A stretch of 48,944 nucleotides of DNA from Pseudomonadota bacterium (GTDB lineage Bacteria > Myxococcota_A > UBA9042 > GCA-2863065): positions 1 to 48,944 of the forward strand of contig SXOO01000004.1 in assembly GCA_005776725.1 (NCBI GenBank), in the 5' to 3' direction. Position 1 is the stretch's first letter; the number at the start of each line of letters is the position of its first letter. Below the pieces are notes generated by a model. It was given only the letters and a program-made list of their open reading frames with translations, had not been told where the DNA came from and did not search any database. This document shows, one piece after another, positions 1 through 7,630 of the stretch. The position numbers were made by a program, and so were the translations under genes.

Positions 1-82
1 CGACTCTGCCTGCGTCCCTTGATGCCATGCGTGGCGCGTCGGATGCTGGCCGGTCGGCCGCGCCGGCCAGCCGGAACTGAGC

Positions 83-550
83 ATGAGTTTGATGTTCCAC
101 GTGAAGGTGGGCTACCCCACCCGCGAGGAGGAGCGGAAGATCATGGACAACCAGACCGAGGGCACCTACCAGGAGCCACGCGCCGTGGTCGACGTTGCGC
201 AGATCCTGCGGTCGCGCGACACGGTCCGGAAGGTCTACATCGACGACAAGCTGAAGCAGTACATCGTCAACATCGTGTTCGCCACGCGCGAGCCCCAGGC
301 GTTCGGGCTCGGCAAGCTCACCGACCTCATCTCCTTCGGCGCCTCGCCGCGCGCCACCATCGCGCTCAACCTCGCGGCGCGCGCGCACGCCTTCCTGCGT
401 CACCGCGGCTACGTGATCCCTGAGGACATCAAAGCCGTGGGCATGGACGTGCTCCGCCACCGCGTCCTTCTGAGCTACGAGGCCGAGGCCGAAGAGCTCA
501 CCTCCGAGAAGATCGTCCAGCAGATCTTCGACGCCGTCGACATCCCCTGA
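83..550 (+). CDS. MoxR-family AAA+ ATPase, C-terminal part only (5' end broken)
   Basis: About 155 residues match the C-terminal third of MoxR-type AAA+ ATPases: the VKVGYPTREEE segment after sensor 1, the SPRATIALNLAARAHA lid helix, and the winged C-terminal region through GYVIPEDIKAVGMDVLRHR. MoxR proteins are thought to act as chaperones that mature partner VWA proteins, which fits the DUF58 and BatA/BatB genes that follow. The N-terminal half with Walker A and B is absent. Bases 1-82 do not continue the homology in any forward frame, and the coding frame has a stop at 20-22. The break lies just before the conserved MFHVKVGYP. The ATG at 83 has no clear ribosome-binding site, so this is probably a truncated gene, a rearrangement or an assembly join rather than a true start. 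The family call is secure; whether a product is made is not. Confidence 0.8.
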   Translation: MSLMFHVKVGYPTREEERKIMDNQTEGTYQEPRAVVDVAQILRSRDTVRKVYIDDKLKQYIVNIVFATREPQAFGLGKLTDLISFGASPRATIALNLAARAHAFLRHRGYVIPEDIKAVGMDVLRHRVLLSYEAEAEELTSEKIVQQIFDAVDIP

Positions 551-566
551 GAGACAGGTCGCCCCC

Positions 567-1451
567 GTGACCGAAGCCCGCGACCCGAAAGAGATCCTGA
601 AGCGGATCCGGAAGATCGAGATCGTCACGCGCCGGCTCGTCAACGAGCAGCTCGCGGGGTCGTACCACTCTGTCTTCAAGGGCCGCGGGATGAACTTCGA
701 CGACGTGCGCCTCTATCAGGCGGGCGACGACATCCGCAGCATCGACTGGAACGTCAGCGCCCGCTCCGACGACACGTACGTCAAGACCTACGTCGAGGAG
801 CGCGAGCTCACGGTGATGCTCCTGGTCGACGTGAGCCGAGACGGACAGTTCGGCACGCGTGACCGTCTGAAGGCCGACGTGGCGGCCGAGGTGGGAGCGC
901 TGCTCGCGTTCAGCGCGATCACCAACAACGACCGCGTCGGGCTCGTGCTCTTCTCCGACGTGGTGGAGCACTTCGTGCCCCCGAAGAAGGGCAAGAGCCA
1001 CGTGCTCCGCGTGATCCGCGACATCCTCACGTTCGAGCCCCAGGGGCGCGGCAAACGCATCGAAGCGGGCCTCGACTTCCTCGGCCACATCGCGCGGCGG
1101 AAGTCCGTGGTCTTCATGCTGTCCGACTTCTACGCAGCGGGATGGGAGCCCGCCGTGCGTATCGCGAGGCGGCGTCACGACCTGGTCCCGGTGATGGTCA
1201 CCGACCCGCTCGAGGATGAGCTGCGAGGAGCCGGGCTCGTGGCCTTCGAAGACCCGAAGTCGGGCGAGGTCCTCTGGCGGCACACTGGCGGGGGCTTCCT
1301 GTCGCGGTTCAAGAAGCGCGCCGCCGACAACCGCCAGGCGCGCGAGAAAGCCTTCCGGCGGATGAAGCTCGACTTCATCTCCCTGCGAACGGGCGAGCCG
1401 TACACGCAGGCGCTCATGCAGTACTTCCGGCTGCGCGCGAGGCGTCACTGA
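567..1451 (+). CDS. DUF58 domain protein (VWA-like, MoxR partner)
   Basis: A 294-residue protein starting with GTG, 16 bases after the MoxR stop. The DUF58 signature lies at residues 38-66 (KGRGMNFDDVRLYQAGDD followed by RSIDWNVSAR). A VWA-like fold follows, beginning LLVDVSRDGQFG at about residue 85. The metal-site motif D-x-S-x-S is altered: the final Ser is Asp (D88, S90, D92). No membrane segment is visible, so it is probably cytoplasmic or peripheral. DUF58 genes typically sit between moxR and the membrane VWA genes, as here. Its stop overlaps the next ATG in a TGATG junction, which implies translational coupling. The exact role in the MoxR/Bat complex is not established. Confidence 0.9.
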   Translation: MTEARDPKEILKRIRKIEIVTRRLVNEQLAGSYHSVFKGRGMNFDDVRLYQAGDDIRSIDWNVSARSDDTYVKTYVEERELTVMLLVDVSRDGQFGTRDRLKADVAAEVGALLAFSAITNNDRVGLVLFSDVVEHFVPPKKGKSHVLRVIRDILTFEPQGRGKRIEAGLDFLGHIARRKSVVFMLSDFYAAGWEPAVRIARRRHDLVPVMVTDPLEDELRGAGLVAFEDPKSGEVLWRHTGGGFLSRFKKRAADNRQAREKAFRRMKLDFISLRTGEPYTQALMQYFRLRARRH

Positions 1452-2959
1452 TGTTGGCGCTGCTCACCACGTTGCTCCTGGCGGCAGACCCGGCGGTCGC
1501 CACCGCGCCACCCGTCCCCGCGCCTCCCGCCGCGCCAGCGCCGTCGGCGCCTCCGCCCGTCGAGCTGACGGCCACGGCGGAGCCGGAGAACGTGAAGCTG
1601 GGCGACGCGATCACGCTGGTGGTCACCGCGCGGCACGGCACCGACGTGAAGCTCTACTTCCCGGCGGAGCCCGAGTTCCGACCTTTCCGCGTGCTCTCCA
1701 CCGCGGGCCCAGAGCGGGTGATGGAGGGTGAGTCGGTCGTGGAGACCTGGCGGCTGTCCGTTCAGACGCTCCGGCTCGGTAAGCGGCGGGTGGCGCCGTT
1801 CGCGATCAGCTACGAGGCGGGGAACGGCCAGGTCGGCACGGTCATGACGCCGCCCGTGCGTGTGTCCGTAGATGGCGCCCTCGACCTCTCCGCCAAGGAG
1901 CACCCGGTCGCGGCCAACGCCGCGCCGTTCCAGGTCTTCGACAAGAACTGGGCGCTCATCATCGCGCTGATCGCGCTGGCTGTGGTCACCGTCACGGCGG
2001 GGATCACCCTGGTCGCCGCGCGCTACGTGGCGCGCCTTGCGCCGCGAGGTCCCCCGCCCCCACTGCCTCGCCCGGCACACGAGCTGGCGGCGGATCGGAT
2101 CGCGGCGCTTCGGGCGGAGCAGCTCCTCCCCAAGGGCCACCTCAAGGAGTTCGTCTTCCGCACCAGCGAGATCGTGCGCGAGTACATCGGCAACCGCTAT
2201 CGAATCGACGCGCTCGAGCGCACCTCCTCCGAGCTGCTCGACGAGATGAAGCGCCTCGCGCCGAAGGGCTTGTCGATGTACGAGCTCGAGGCCTTCCTCG
2301 AGGGCACCGACCTCATCAAGTTCGCGAACCTGCCGCCCACCCACGGCGAAGCGGACCGCACGCTCGAGACGATCGAGAAGATCATCGCGGCCACTCGCGA
2401 GTCCGAGGTCGAGGTGGCCGGCATGCGGGCGAAGGAAGAGCTGCGCCGCCGCCTGGAGAAGCCGGCGCACCCGTTCAAGCGCCTCTTCGCGGTCTCCGTA
2501 GATCTGCTAGCCCTGGCGGCGCTCTCCACGGGGATCCTCTACGCCGCCCACAAGACCGGCTGGACCTGGCTCGCTTGGGTCGATCTGGGCCTCCTCGCGG
2601 TGCTCTTCCTGCTCCGAGACGTCGCCGGCGAGGGCAGCCCCGGCAAGGTGCTCTCTGGCCTGGGCGTGGCGCCTCTCGACGACACGCGGTCTGCTGCGCT
2701 GGACATCGGCGCTCGCGTGCTGCGCAACGTCCCGTTGTTGCTGCCCATCGCCGGCCACACCATGGAGCTCGTGGTGATGGTGTACGCCGCGGATGGCCGC
2801 CGGGTGGGAGACCGCTGGGCCCGCACGCGCGTGCTCGACCGGCGCCCTGACGCGTCGGAGTACAGCTTCCTAGTGCTGGCCGTGTTCGCGCTCGCTGCGG
2901 CGGCCGCCCTTGCCGCCCTGCCGCTCTGGTGGTGGAAGACCAGCGGAGGCGTGGCCTGA
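1451..2959 (+). CDS. BatD-like membrane protein fused to an RDD domain
   Basis: A 502-residue protein. It has a short hydrophobic start (MLALLTTLLLAADPAVA) that looks like a signal peptide, a Pro/Ala linker, then a beta-rich BatD/DUF4381-like extracytoplasmic region to about residue 155. A membrane segment follows at about 162-188. A cytoplasmic helical region at about 205-335 contains KEFVFRTSEIVREYIGNRY, reminiscent of the tail of BatD. A C-terminal RDD-like membrane domain starts at KRLFAVSVDLLALA (about 343-357), with GEGSPGKVLSGLGV (about 395) and a last hydrophobic helix at about 473-493. It overlaps both neighbours by one base (TGATG). The operon also has a full BatD, so this may be a second, diverged BatD paralogue that gained an RDD module. 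Boundaries are by eye. Confidence 0.75.
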   Translation: MLALLTTLLLAADPAVATAPPVPAPPAAPAPSAPPPVELTATAEPENVKLGDAITLVVTARHGTDVKLYFPAEPEFRPFRVLSTAGPERVMEGESVVETWRLSVQTLRLGKRRVAPFAISYEAGNGQVGTVMTPPVRVSVDGALDLSAKEHPVAANAAPFQVFDKNWALIIALIALAVVTVTAGITLVAARYVARLAPRGPPPPLPRPAHELAADRIAALRAEQLLPKGHLKEFVFRTSEIVREYIGNRYRIDALERTSSELLDEMKRLAPKGLSMYELEAFLEGTDLIKFANLPPTHGEADRTLETIEKIIAATRESEVEVAGMRAKEELRRRLEKPAHPFKRLFAVSVDLLALAALSTGILYAAHKTGWTWLAWVDLGLLAVLFLLRDVAGEGSPGKVLSGLGVAPLDDTRSAALDIGARVLRNVPLLLPIAGHTMELVVMVYAADGRRVGDRWARTRVLDRRPDASEYSFLVLAVFALAAAAALAALPLWWWKTSGGVA

Positions 2960-4122
2960 TGTTCGGGTCAGACCTCCAGTTTCATAGTCCTTGGGCGTTC
3001 GCGCTGCTCGCGCTGGTGCCTGCGGCGGTCTTCGGTCAGCTCTGGTACCAGCGACGCCGGACGGGCACCTTCGTCTATGGCAACACCCACACGCTACGCG
3101 AGGTGTCGTCCGGGGCGCTCGGCGCCATCTTCTGGGTGCCCGCGGTCCTCCGGGTCCTGGCCCTCGTCGCCCTCGTGGTGGCGATAGCCCGGCCACAGAA
3201 GCCGAATCGGAAGGTGATCACCTCCGAGGGAGTGGACGTGATGATCGCCCTCGACATGAGCGCGTCCATGAACGCGGTCGACAAGGGGCTCGGCGAGATC
3301 GCCACGATCCAGGCCGGTGGGAAGAACCCCAACAACCGCTTCAACGTGGCCCGAGAGCTGCTCATCGCGTTCATTCGCAATCGCGCGGAGGCGGGCGACC
3401 GCGTGGGCTTGGTCCTCTTCGGCGAGGGCGCCTACCTCAAGTTCCCGCTCACCACGGACTACCGCCGCGCGATCAAAGACATCAAGGACCTGGTCCTCGA
3501 CAGCGGGGTCCGCGACCAAGACGCGCAGGAGGTCTGCAAGAACGACTGCACGATCTCGGGCGCCGAGACGCGCATCGGCGACGCGCTGAAGCGCGCGTTC
3601 CTGCGGCTCCGCGACAGCACGGGCCGCGAGAAGACGGTGATCCTGATCACGGACGGCGCCGACAAGGGCTCCGAGATGGCTCCCAAGTACGTCGCGGAGT
3701 ACATCCGGGACTGGTCGAAGGAGGTCGACGCCAAGACCGGGAAACCTCGGCGTCCGGTCCGGGTCTACACCTTCCTCGTGGGCGGCGGGCCCAACGCGGC
3801 CGCGCCCGACATCTCGCGCCGAACCGGCGACATCTCCCGCGACGCGCGCGGCCTCATCCGTTACCAGGCGCTGCCCACCGGGGCGTTCGAGGTGAACCCC
3901 ACGCTTCTCAACGAGATCGCCCAGCTCACGGGCGGCGTCGCAGCGCAGAGCTACGACGAAGAGAGCTTTCGCGAGCAGTTCAAGAGCTTCGAGAAGTCGG
4001 TGTACACGCGCACTATCGAGGACTTCCCGGACGAGAAGTTCATGCTCTTCGCGTACGCCGCGCTCGGGCTCCTGGTGCTCGAGGCGCTGCTGCGGCTCAC
4101 GGTGTTGAGGAAGTTCCCATGA
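2959..4122 (+). CDS. batA: BatA-type membrane VWA protein
   Basis: A 387-residue protein of the BatA/BatB family. Membrane segments lie at about residues 11-30, 58-77 and 367-385. The VWA domain sits between the second and third segments. The MIDAS is intact: D99-M-S101-A-S103 after GVDVMIALD, the threonine region LTTDYRR, and ILITDGADKG. An insertion with two cysteines (VCKNDC) lies in the middle. An in-frame GTG exists 30 bases upstream at 2929, but the ATG at 2959 forms a TGATG overlap with the previous gene like other junctions of this operon, and it places the first membrane segment normally. BatA is thought to display a metal-dependent protein-binding face to the periplasm and to be assembled with MoxR help. 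The exact ligand is unknown. Confidence 0.88.
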   Translation: MFGSDLQFHSPWAFALLALVPAAVFGQLWYQRRRTGTFVYGNTHTLREVSSGALGAIFWVPAVLRVLALVALVVAIARPQKPNRKVITSEGVDVMIALDMSASMNAVDKGLGEIATIQAGGKNPNNRFNVARELLIAFIRNRAEAGDRVGLVLFGEGAYLKFPLTTDYRRAIKDIKDLVLDSGVRDQDAQEVCKNDCTISGAETRIGDALKRAFLRLRDSTGREKTVILITDGADKGSEMAPKYVAEYIRDWSKEVDAKTGKPRRPVRVYTFLVGGGPNAAAPDISRRTGDISRDARGLIRYQALPTGAFEVNPTLLNEIAQLTGGVAAQSYDEESFREQFKSFEKSVYTRTIEDFPDEKFMLFAYAALGLLVLEALLRLTVLRKFP

Positions 4123-5207
4123 GCGCCACGGAGCTCACTTGGTCCGACGGTCACCTCTGGTGGCTGCTGCTCGGCTCGCTCGGCGTGTTGGCCCTCGTCT
4201 TACTGCACATGAGGCTGCGCTCCCAGCTGATCTCGCGGCTCGGACAAGCCGCATTCATTCAGCGGATGACGGCGAGCACGTCCGTGGCCAAGCAGTGGCT
4301 CAAGTGGGCGCTGGTGGTCCTCGGGATCCTCCTCATCGCCACCGGGGCCCTGCGCCCTCAACACGGGACCCGCGAGGCCGAGCTCAAGAACCGCGGCATC
4401 GACATCGTGCTCGCAGTGGATCTCTCGAAGTCCATGATGGTCCAGGACGTCGCGCCGAATCGTCTCCGAGCCGCCGCCACCGAGATCCAGAAGGTGCTCG
4501 ACAGCCTGCCGGGTGGGCGTGTCGCGTTGGTGCCGTTCGCGGGTACGGCGTTCACCCAGTGCGCGCTCACCACGGACTTCTCGGCGATCTCGGGGTACCT
4601 GTCCGAGCTCCGCGTCGAGGACATGCCGGTCGGCGGCACGCGTATTGGGGTGGCGCTGCGCCACGCGCTCGACCTGTTCGAGACGAAGCTCACGGCCGAA
4701 GACGAGAAAGACGAAGACCTCGAGGGCCTCGAGCAGATCGAACCATCGCACTACAAGGCGATCATTCTCGTCACCGACGGCGAGGACCACGACGCGGACG
4801 CGCTGGCGGCGGCCCAGCTCGCGCACTCGCGGAACATCCGCATCTACACCATCGGCATCGGCAGCCAGAACAGCGGCGCGCCCATCCCCCAGATCTCCGA
4901 GGACGGGACCCGGGTCGGTTGGGTGGCCAACGAGAAGAACCAGAAGGTGTTCTCGGACCTGAACGTGGCGCTGCTCCGCGACATCGCCGACGCGACCTCG
5001 GGTGTGGCCACGGTCTACGGCCAGGACGACGTGGCGGGCACGATCACGGCGTCCCTCGATACGCTCGAGAAGCAGGAGTACGAGCGCCAGTTCCAGGACC
5101 TGAAGGAAGACCGCTTCCAGTTCGTGCTCATCCCAGCGTTCTTGCTGCTGGTGCTCGAGACGCTGCTCACCGACCGTAAGCGAACCACGCGCAGGAGCCT
5201 CGCGTGA
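4119..5207 (+). CDS. batB: BatB-type membrane VWA protein
   Basis: A 362-residue protein beginning at an ATG that overlaps the BatA stop (ATGA, 4119-4122). Membrane segments lie at about 12-30, 60-78 and 338-354, the last as FVLIPAFLLLVLETLL. The VWA domain has an intact MIDAS, AVDLSKSMMVQD (D101, S103, S105), followed by APNRLRAA, the threonine in CALTTDFSA and the metal Asp in ILVTDGEDHD. This arrangement is the usual BatB one and pairs with BatA. An acidic stretch (EDEKDEDLEGLEQIE, about 190-205) interrupts the VWA domain. The stop overlaps the next gene's GTG (GTGA). It probably forms part of a membrane complex with BatA and BatC. Confidence 0.9.
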   Translation: MSATELTWSDGHLWWLLLGSLGVLALVLLHMRLRSQLISRLGQAAFIQRMTASTSVAKQWLKWALVVLGILLIATGALRPQHGTREAELKNRGIDIVLAVDLSKSMMVQDVAPNRLRAAATEIQKVLDSLPGGRVALVPFAGTAFTQCALTTDFSAISGYLSELRVEDMPVGGTRIGVALRHALDLFETKLTAEDEKDEDLEGLEQIEPSHYKAIILVTDGEDHDADALAAAQLAHSRNIRIYTIGIGSQNSGAPIPQISEDGTRVGWVANEKNQKVFSDLNVALLRDIADATSGVATVYGQDDVAGTITASLDTLEKQEYERQFQDLKEDRFQFVLIPAFLLLVLETLLTDRKRTTRRSLA

Positions 5208-7630
5208 GACAAGCGCTCTCATCGCGGGCGGTGTTGGCCCGCCTCTACGCAACGTGCCTCGTGATCGGCTGCTCCAGCGACGCGTTCATCGCAGCGCGAG
5301 GCGACGTGGACGACGCCAACGCGCTGCTGGCGGCGGGCCGCTTCGCCGACGCGCTCGAGGCGTACGACGCGCTCGAGTCCACGAATCCGCGCGTCGCCTT
5401 CAATCGCGGCCTGGCGCTGTTCGGCCTCGACAAGTGGGACGAGGCGATCACGGCCTTCGACGAAGCCAGAGGCTCCAAAGACCCCGGCATGAAGGCGCTC
5501 GCGTGGCTCCATGCGGGTAACGCCCATGTCCGGAAGGGGCTGGCGCTCGAGGGCCAACAGAAAGCCGAGGAGGCCAAGGCGACGTGGGAGTCCGCGGTCG
5601 ACGCGTTCGAGAACGCGCTCACGCTGGACCCGTCGCTCCAAGACGCGAAGACGCAGCTCGAGCTGGCGCTGCTCCGCGTGGACCCTCCGTGCCACCTCCG
5701 CAACGACGCCAAAGAGCCCAACAACACGTTCGCGGTAGGCGCTTCCCTCGAGCTGGCCGCGGCCGAGGACGAGAAGGCCGCGCCCGGCGAGCGGCGCGCC
5801 AAGGCAGAGATCGCGATCTGCCCCGACGACCAGGACTGGTTCAAGGTGCCGCTCGAGGCCGGCGATCGCCTGATCGCCAAGGTCCAGAAGACCGCCGGGC
5901 CGGACCACGCGTCGCTGCAGGTCTCGGCGTGGTCGCTGGACGGGAAGGCGCGTCTCGGCGGCGCGCCGTCCGAGGAGCCCGACCCCACCGGGAAGCGGGT
6001 GCCCGTGCGCGACGTGAGCCTCACCGGGGTCAAGGACGCGGGCGAATACCGGCTGCTCATCAGCGACCCCAATGGCGACGACTCCAAGGGCACGCTCGAG
6101 GTCACCGTGCGGCCCGCGTGCGAGCGGACCGAGGGCCCCGAGGAGCCGAACGACACCCGCGCCGCAGCCAAGCCGCTCCCCTCCACGCGGAAGGACCCGA
6201 AGGCCGCCGCGCAGGCCCCACCCGCCCCGCCCGGGGCCCCGCCGCCGGGGCCCGCCGAGCCGAGCCCGCCCACGGGTGCGCCGGGAGAGCCCCAGCCCAC
6301 GGTGGCGCGCCTCTGCCCCGGCAACGAGGACTGGTTCGTGGTCGACGTCCCGGCGGGCGAGTCGCTCGAGGTCACCGCGCAGACCCGGGTCCAGTCGGGC
6401 AAGGTGAAGCTGACGCTCGAGGACGCTTCGGGCGCTGTCCTGGCGGAGGCGAAGCCCGGCGAGAAGGACACCCTCACCGCCCTGGCCTATACCCCCACGG
6501 CAGGTCAGGTGTTCGTGCACGTGGTGGGCGAAGCAGCCGCCGATCCGGCAGGACCGGGGACCGAGGCGGTCTACGCGCTGACCGCTGCCCGGATCCCGCC
6601 CTGCGCCGAGCGCGAAGACGACAACGAAGACAACGACTCCAGCGCGGCCGCGTCCGCGCTCGGACCCACCAAGGTGGAGGAGCGCCAGCTCTGCCCGGGG
6701 GACGCGGACGTGTACTCGGTGAGCGTGAAGCCAGGCGAGTCGGTAATCGCGCACCTCGTGGCGAAGCCGATCCACGGCACCCCGAAGCTCACGGTCACGG
6801 ACGGCGCGACGCAGGTGTTGGGCGAGGGATTCCCCCTGAAGGACGGGATCCTGGCGATGGGGCTGAACCCAGGCGAAGGCACGTATTACGTGGAGGTCAC
6901 GGGGGACGCAGACGCAGAGTACGACCTCGAGATCCAGGTGATGCCGGCTTGCCCCGAGGGTAATGACACCGAGGAGCAGAACGACGACCCCGACCGCGCC
7001 AAGGCACTGGCGCTCGGACAGCCGGACCCATCCCAGGTCCCGCAGGGAGCCGCCCCGGAGGGTGGGGGCCAGCCCGAGCCGATCACGAAGCTGCTCCGCA
7101 TCTGCCCCGGCGACGTGGACTGGTTCCGTATCGGCGTCACGCCCGAGTCACAGCTGCTCGTGGCCTCCATCGAGTTCGTGCACGAGAAGGGCGACCTCAC
7201 GCTCACGGAGCTGGACGCCGACGGCGAGACCGTGGTGCAGGAGGCCGCGCCGTCAGCAGCCACCACGAACATCGAGGCCGTGGTGGTACCTCCGCCGGAC
7301 GTCCGCGTGCCCGATCCCACGGACTACCTGATTCGAATCGAGGGCGCGGGGCCCGAGGTCGAGAACTTCTACGTCCTCACGCTGCGACCGCTGCCGCCTT
7401 CGGGCAAGGACGGCAACGACGGTGAGTCGAACGACCAGCAGGAGCCGAAGGACGACGAACAGCAGAGCGAACCGAAGGAGCCCGAGGAGCAGGAGCCCCA
7501 AGAGCCGAAACCCGACAAGGCCACGCTCGAGAAGCAGATGGAGGCCGACGACAAGCAGGACCAGAACCTCGAGGCCATGAAGGCCCGGATGCGGGACCGC
7601 TTGAAGGCCCCGCCGGTCAAGGACTGGTGA
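5204..7630 (+). CDS. batC: BatC-like TPR lipoprotein with four PPC-like domains
   Basis: An 808-residue predicted lipoprotein starting at GTG (GTGA overlap with batB, preceded by GCAGGAGC). The lipobox is LVIGC with Cys23. TPR-like helices fill about residues 35-155, including AFNRGLALFGLDKWDEAITAF. Four tandem beta units follow, each opening with a PPC/PAC and an Asn/Asp-rich EEPND-like stretch and then a CPGDxDWF core: about 160-305, 306-460, 461-585 and 586-725. These resemble pre-peptidase C-terminal (PPC) domains. The tail is extremely acidic and Glu/Gln-rich and ends in a basic helix (MKARMRDRLKAPPVKDW), as in BatC. Ordinary BatC proteins are much shorter (TPR plus charged tail), so the PPC insert is unusual. 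It probably sits at a membrane surface and interacts with BatB. Confidence 0.8.
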   Translation: MRQALSSRAVLARLYATCLVIGCSSDAFIAARGDVDDANALLAAGRFADALEAYDALESTNPRVAFNRGLALFGLDKWDEAITAFDEARGSKDPGMKALAWLHAGNAHVRKGLALEGQQKAEEAKATWESAVDAFENALTLDPSLQDAKTQLELALLRVDPPCHLRNDAKEPNNTFAVGASLELAAAEDEKAAPGERRAKAEIAICPDDQDWFKVPLEAGDRLIAKVQKTAGPDHASLQVSAWSLDGKARLGGAPSEEPDPTGKRVPVRDVSLTGVKDAGEYRLLISDPNGDDSKGTLEVTVRPACERTEGPEEPNDTRAAAKPLPSTRKDPKAAAQAPPAPPGAPPPGPAEPSPPTGAPGEPQPTVARLCPGNEDWFVVDVPAGESLEVTAQTRVQSGKVKLTLEDASGAVLAEAKPGEKDTLTALAYTPTAGQVFVHVVGEAAADPAGPGTEAVYALTAARIPPCAEREDDNEDNDSSAAASALGPTKVEERQLCPGDADVYSVSVKPGESVIAHLVAKPIHGTPKLTVTDGATQVLGEGFPLKDGILAMGLNPGEGTYYVEVTGDADAEYDLEIQVMPACPEGNDTEEQNDDPDRAKALALGQPDPSQVPQGAAPEGGGQPEPITKLLRICPGDVDWFRIGVTPESQLLVASIEFVHEKGDLTLTELDADGETVVQEAAPSAATTNIEAVVVPPPDVRVPDPTDYLIRIEGAGPEVENFYVLTLRPLPPSGKDGNDGESNDQQEPKDDEQQSEPKEPEEQEPQEPKPDKATLEKQMEADDKQDQNLEAMKARMRDRLKAPPVKDW

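Noticed and set aside
2929..2958. An upstream GTG start for batA adding ten residues.
   Set aside because: The ATG at 2959 makes a TGATG junction like other junctions in the operon, and the extra residues are charged and unlike the family.
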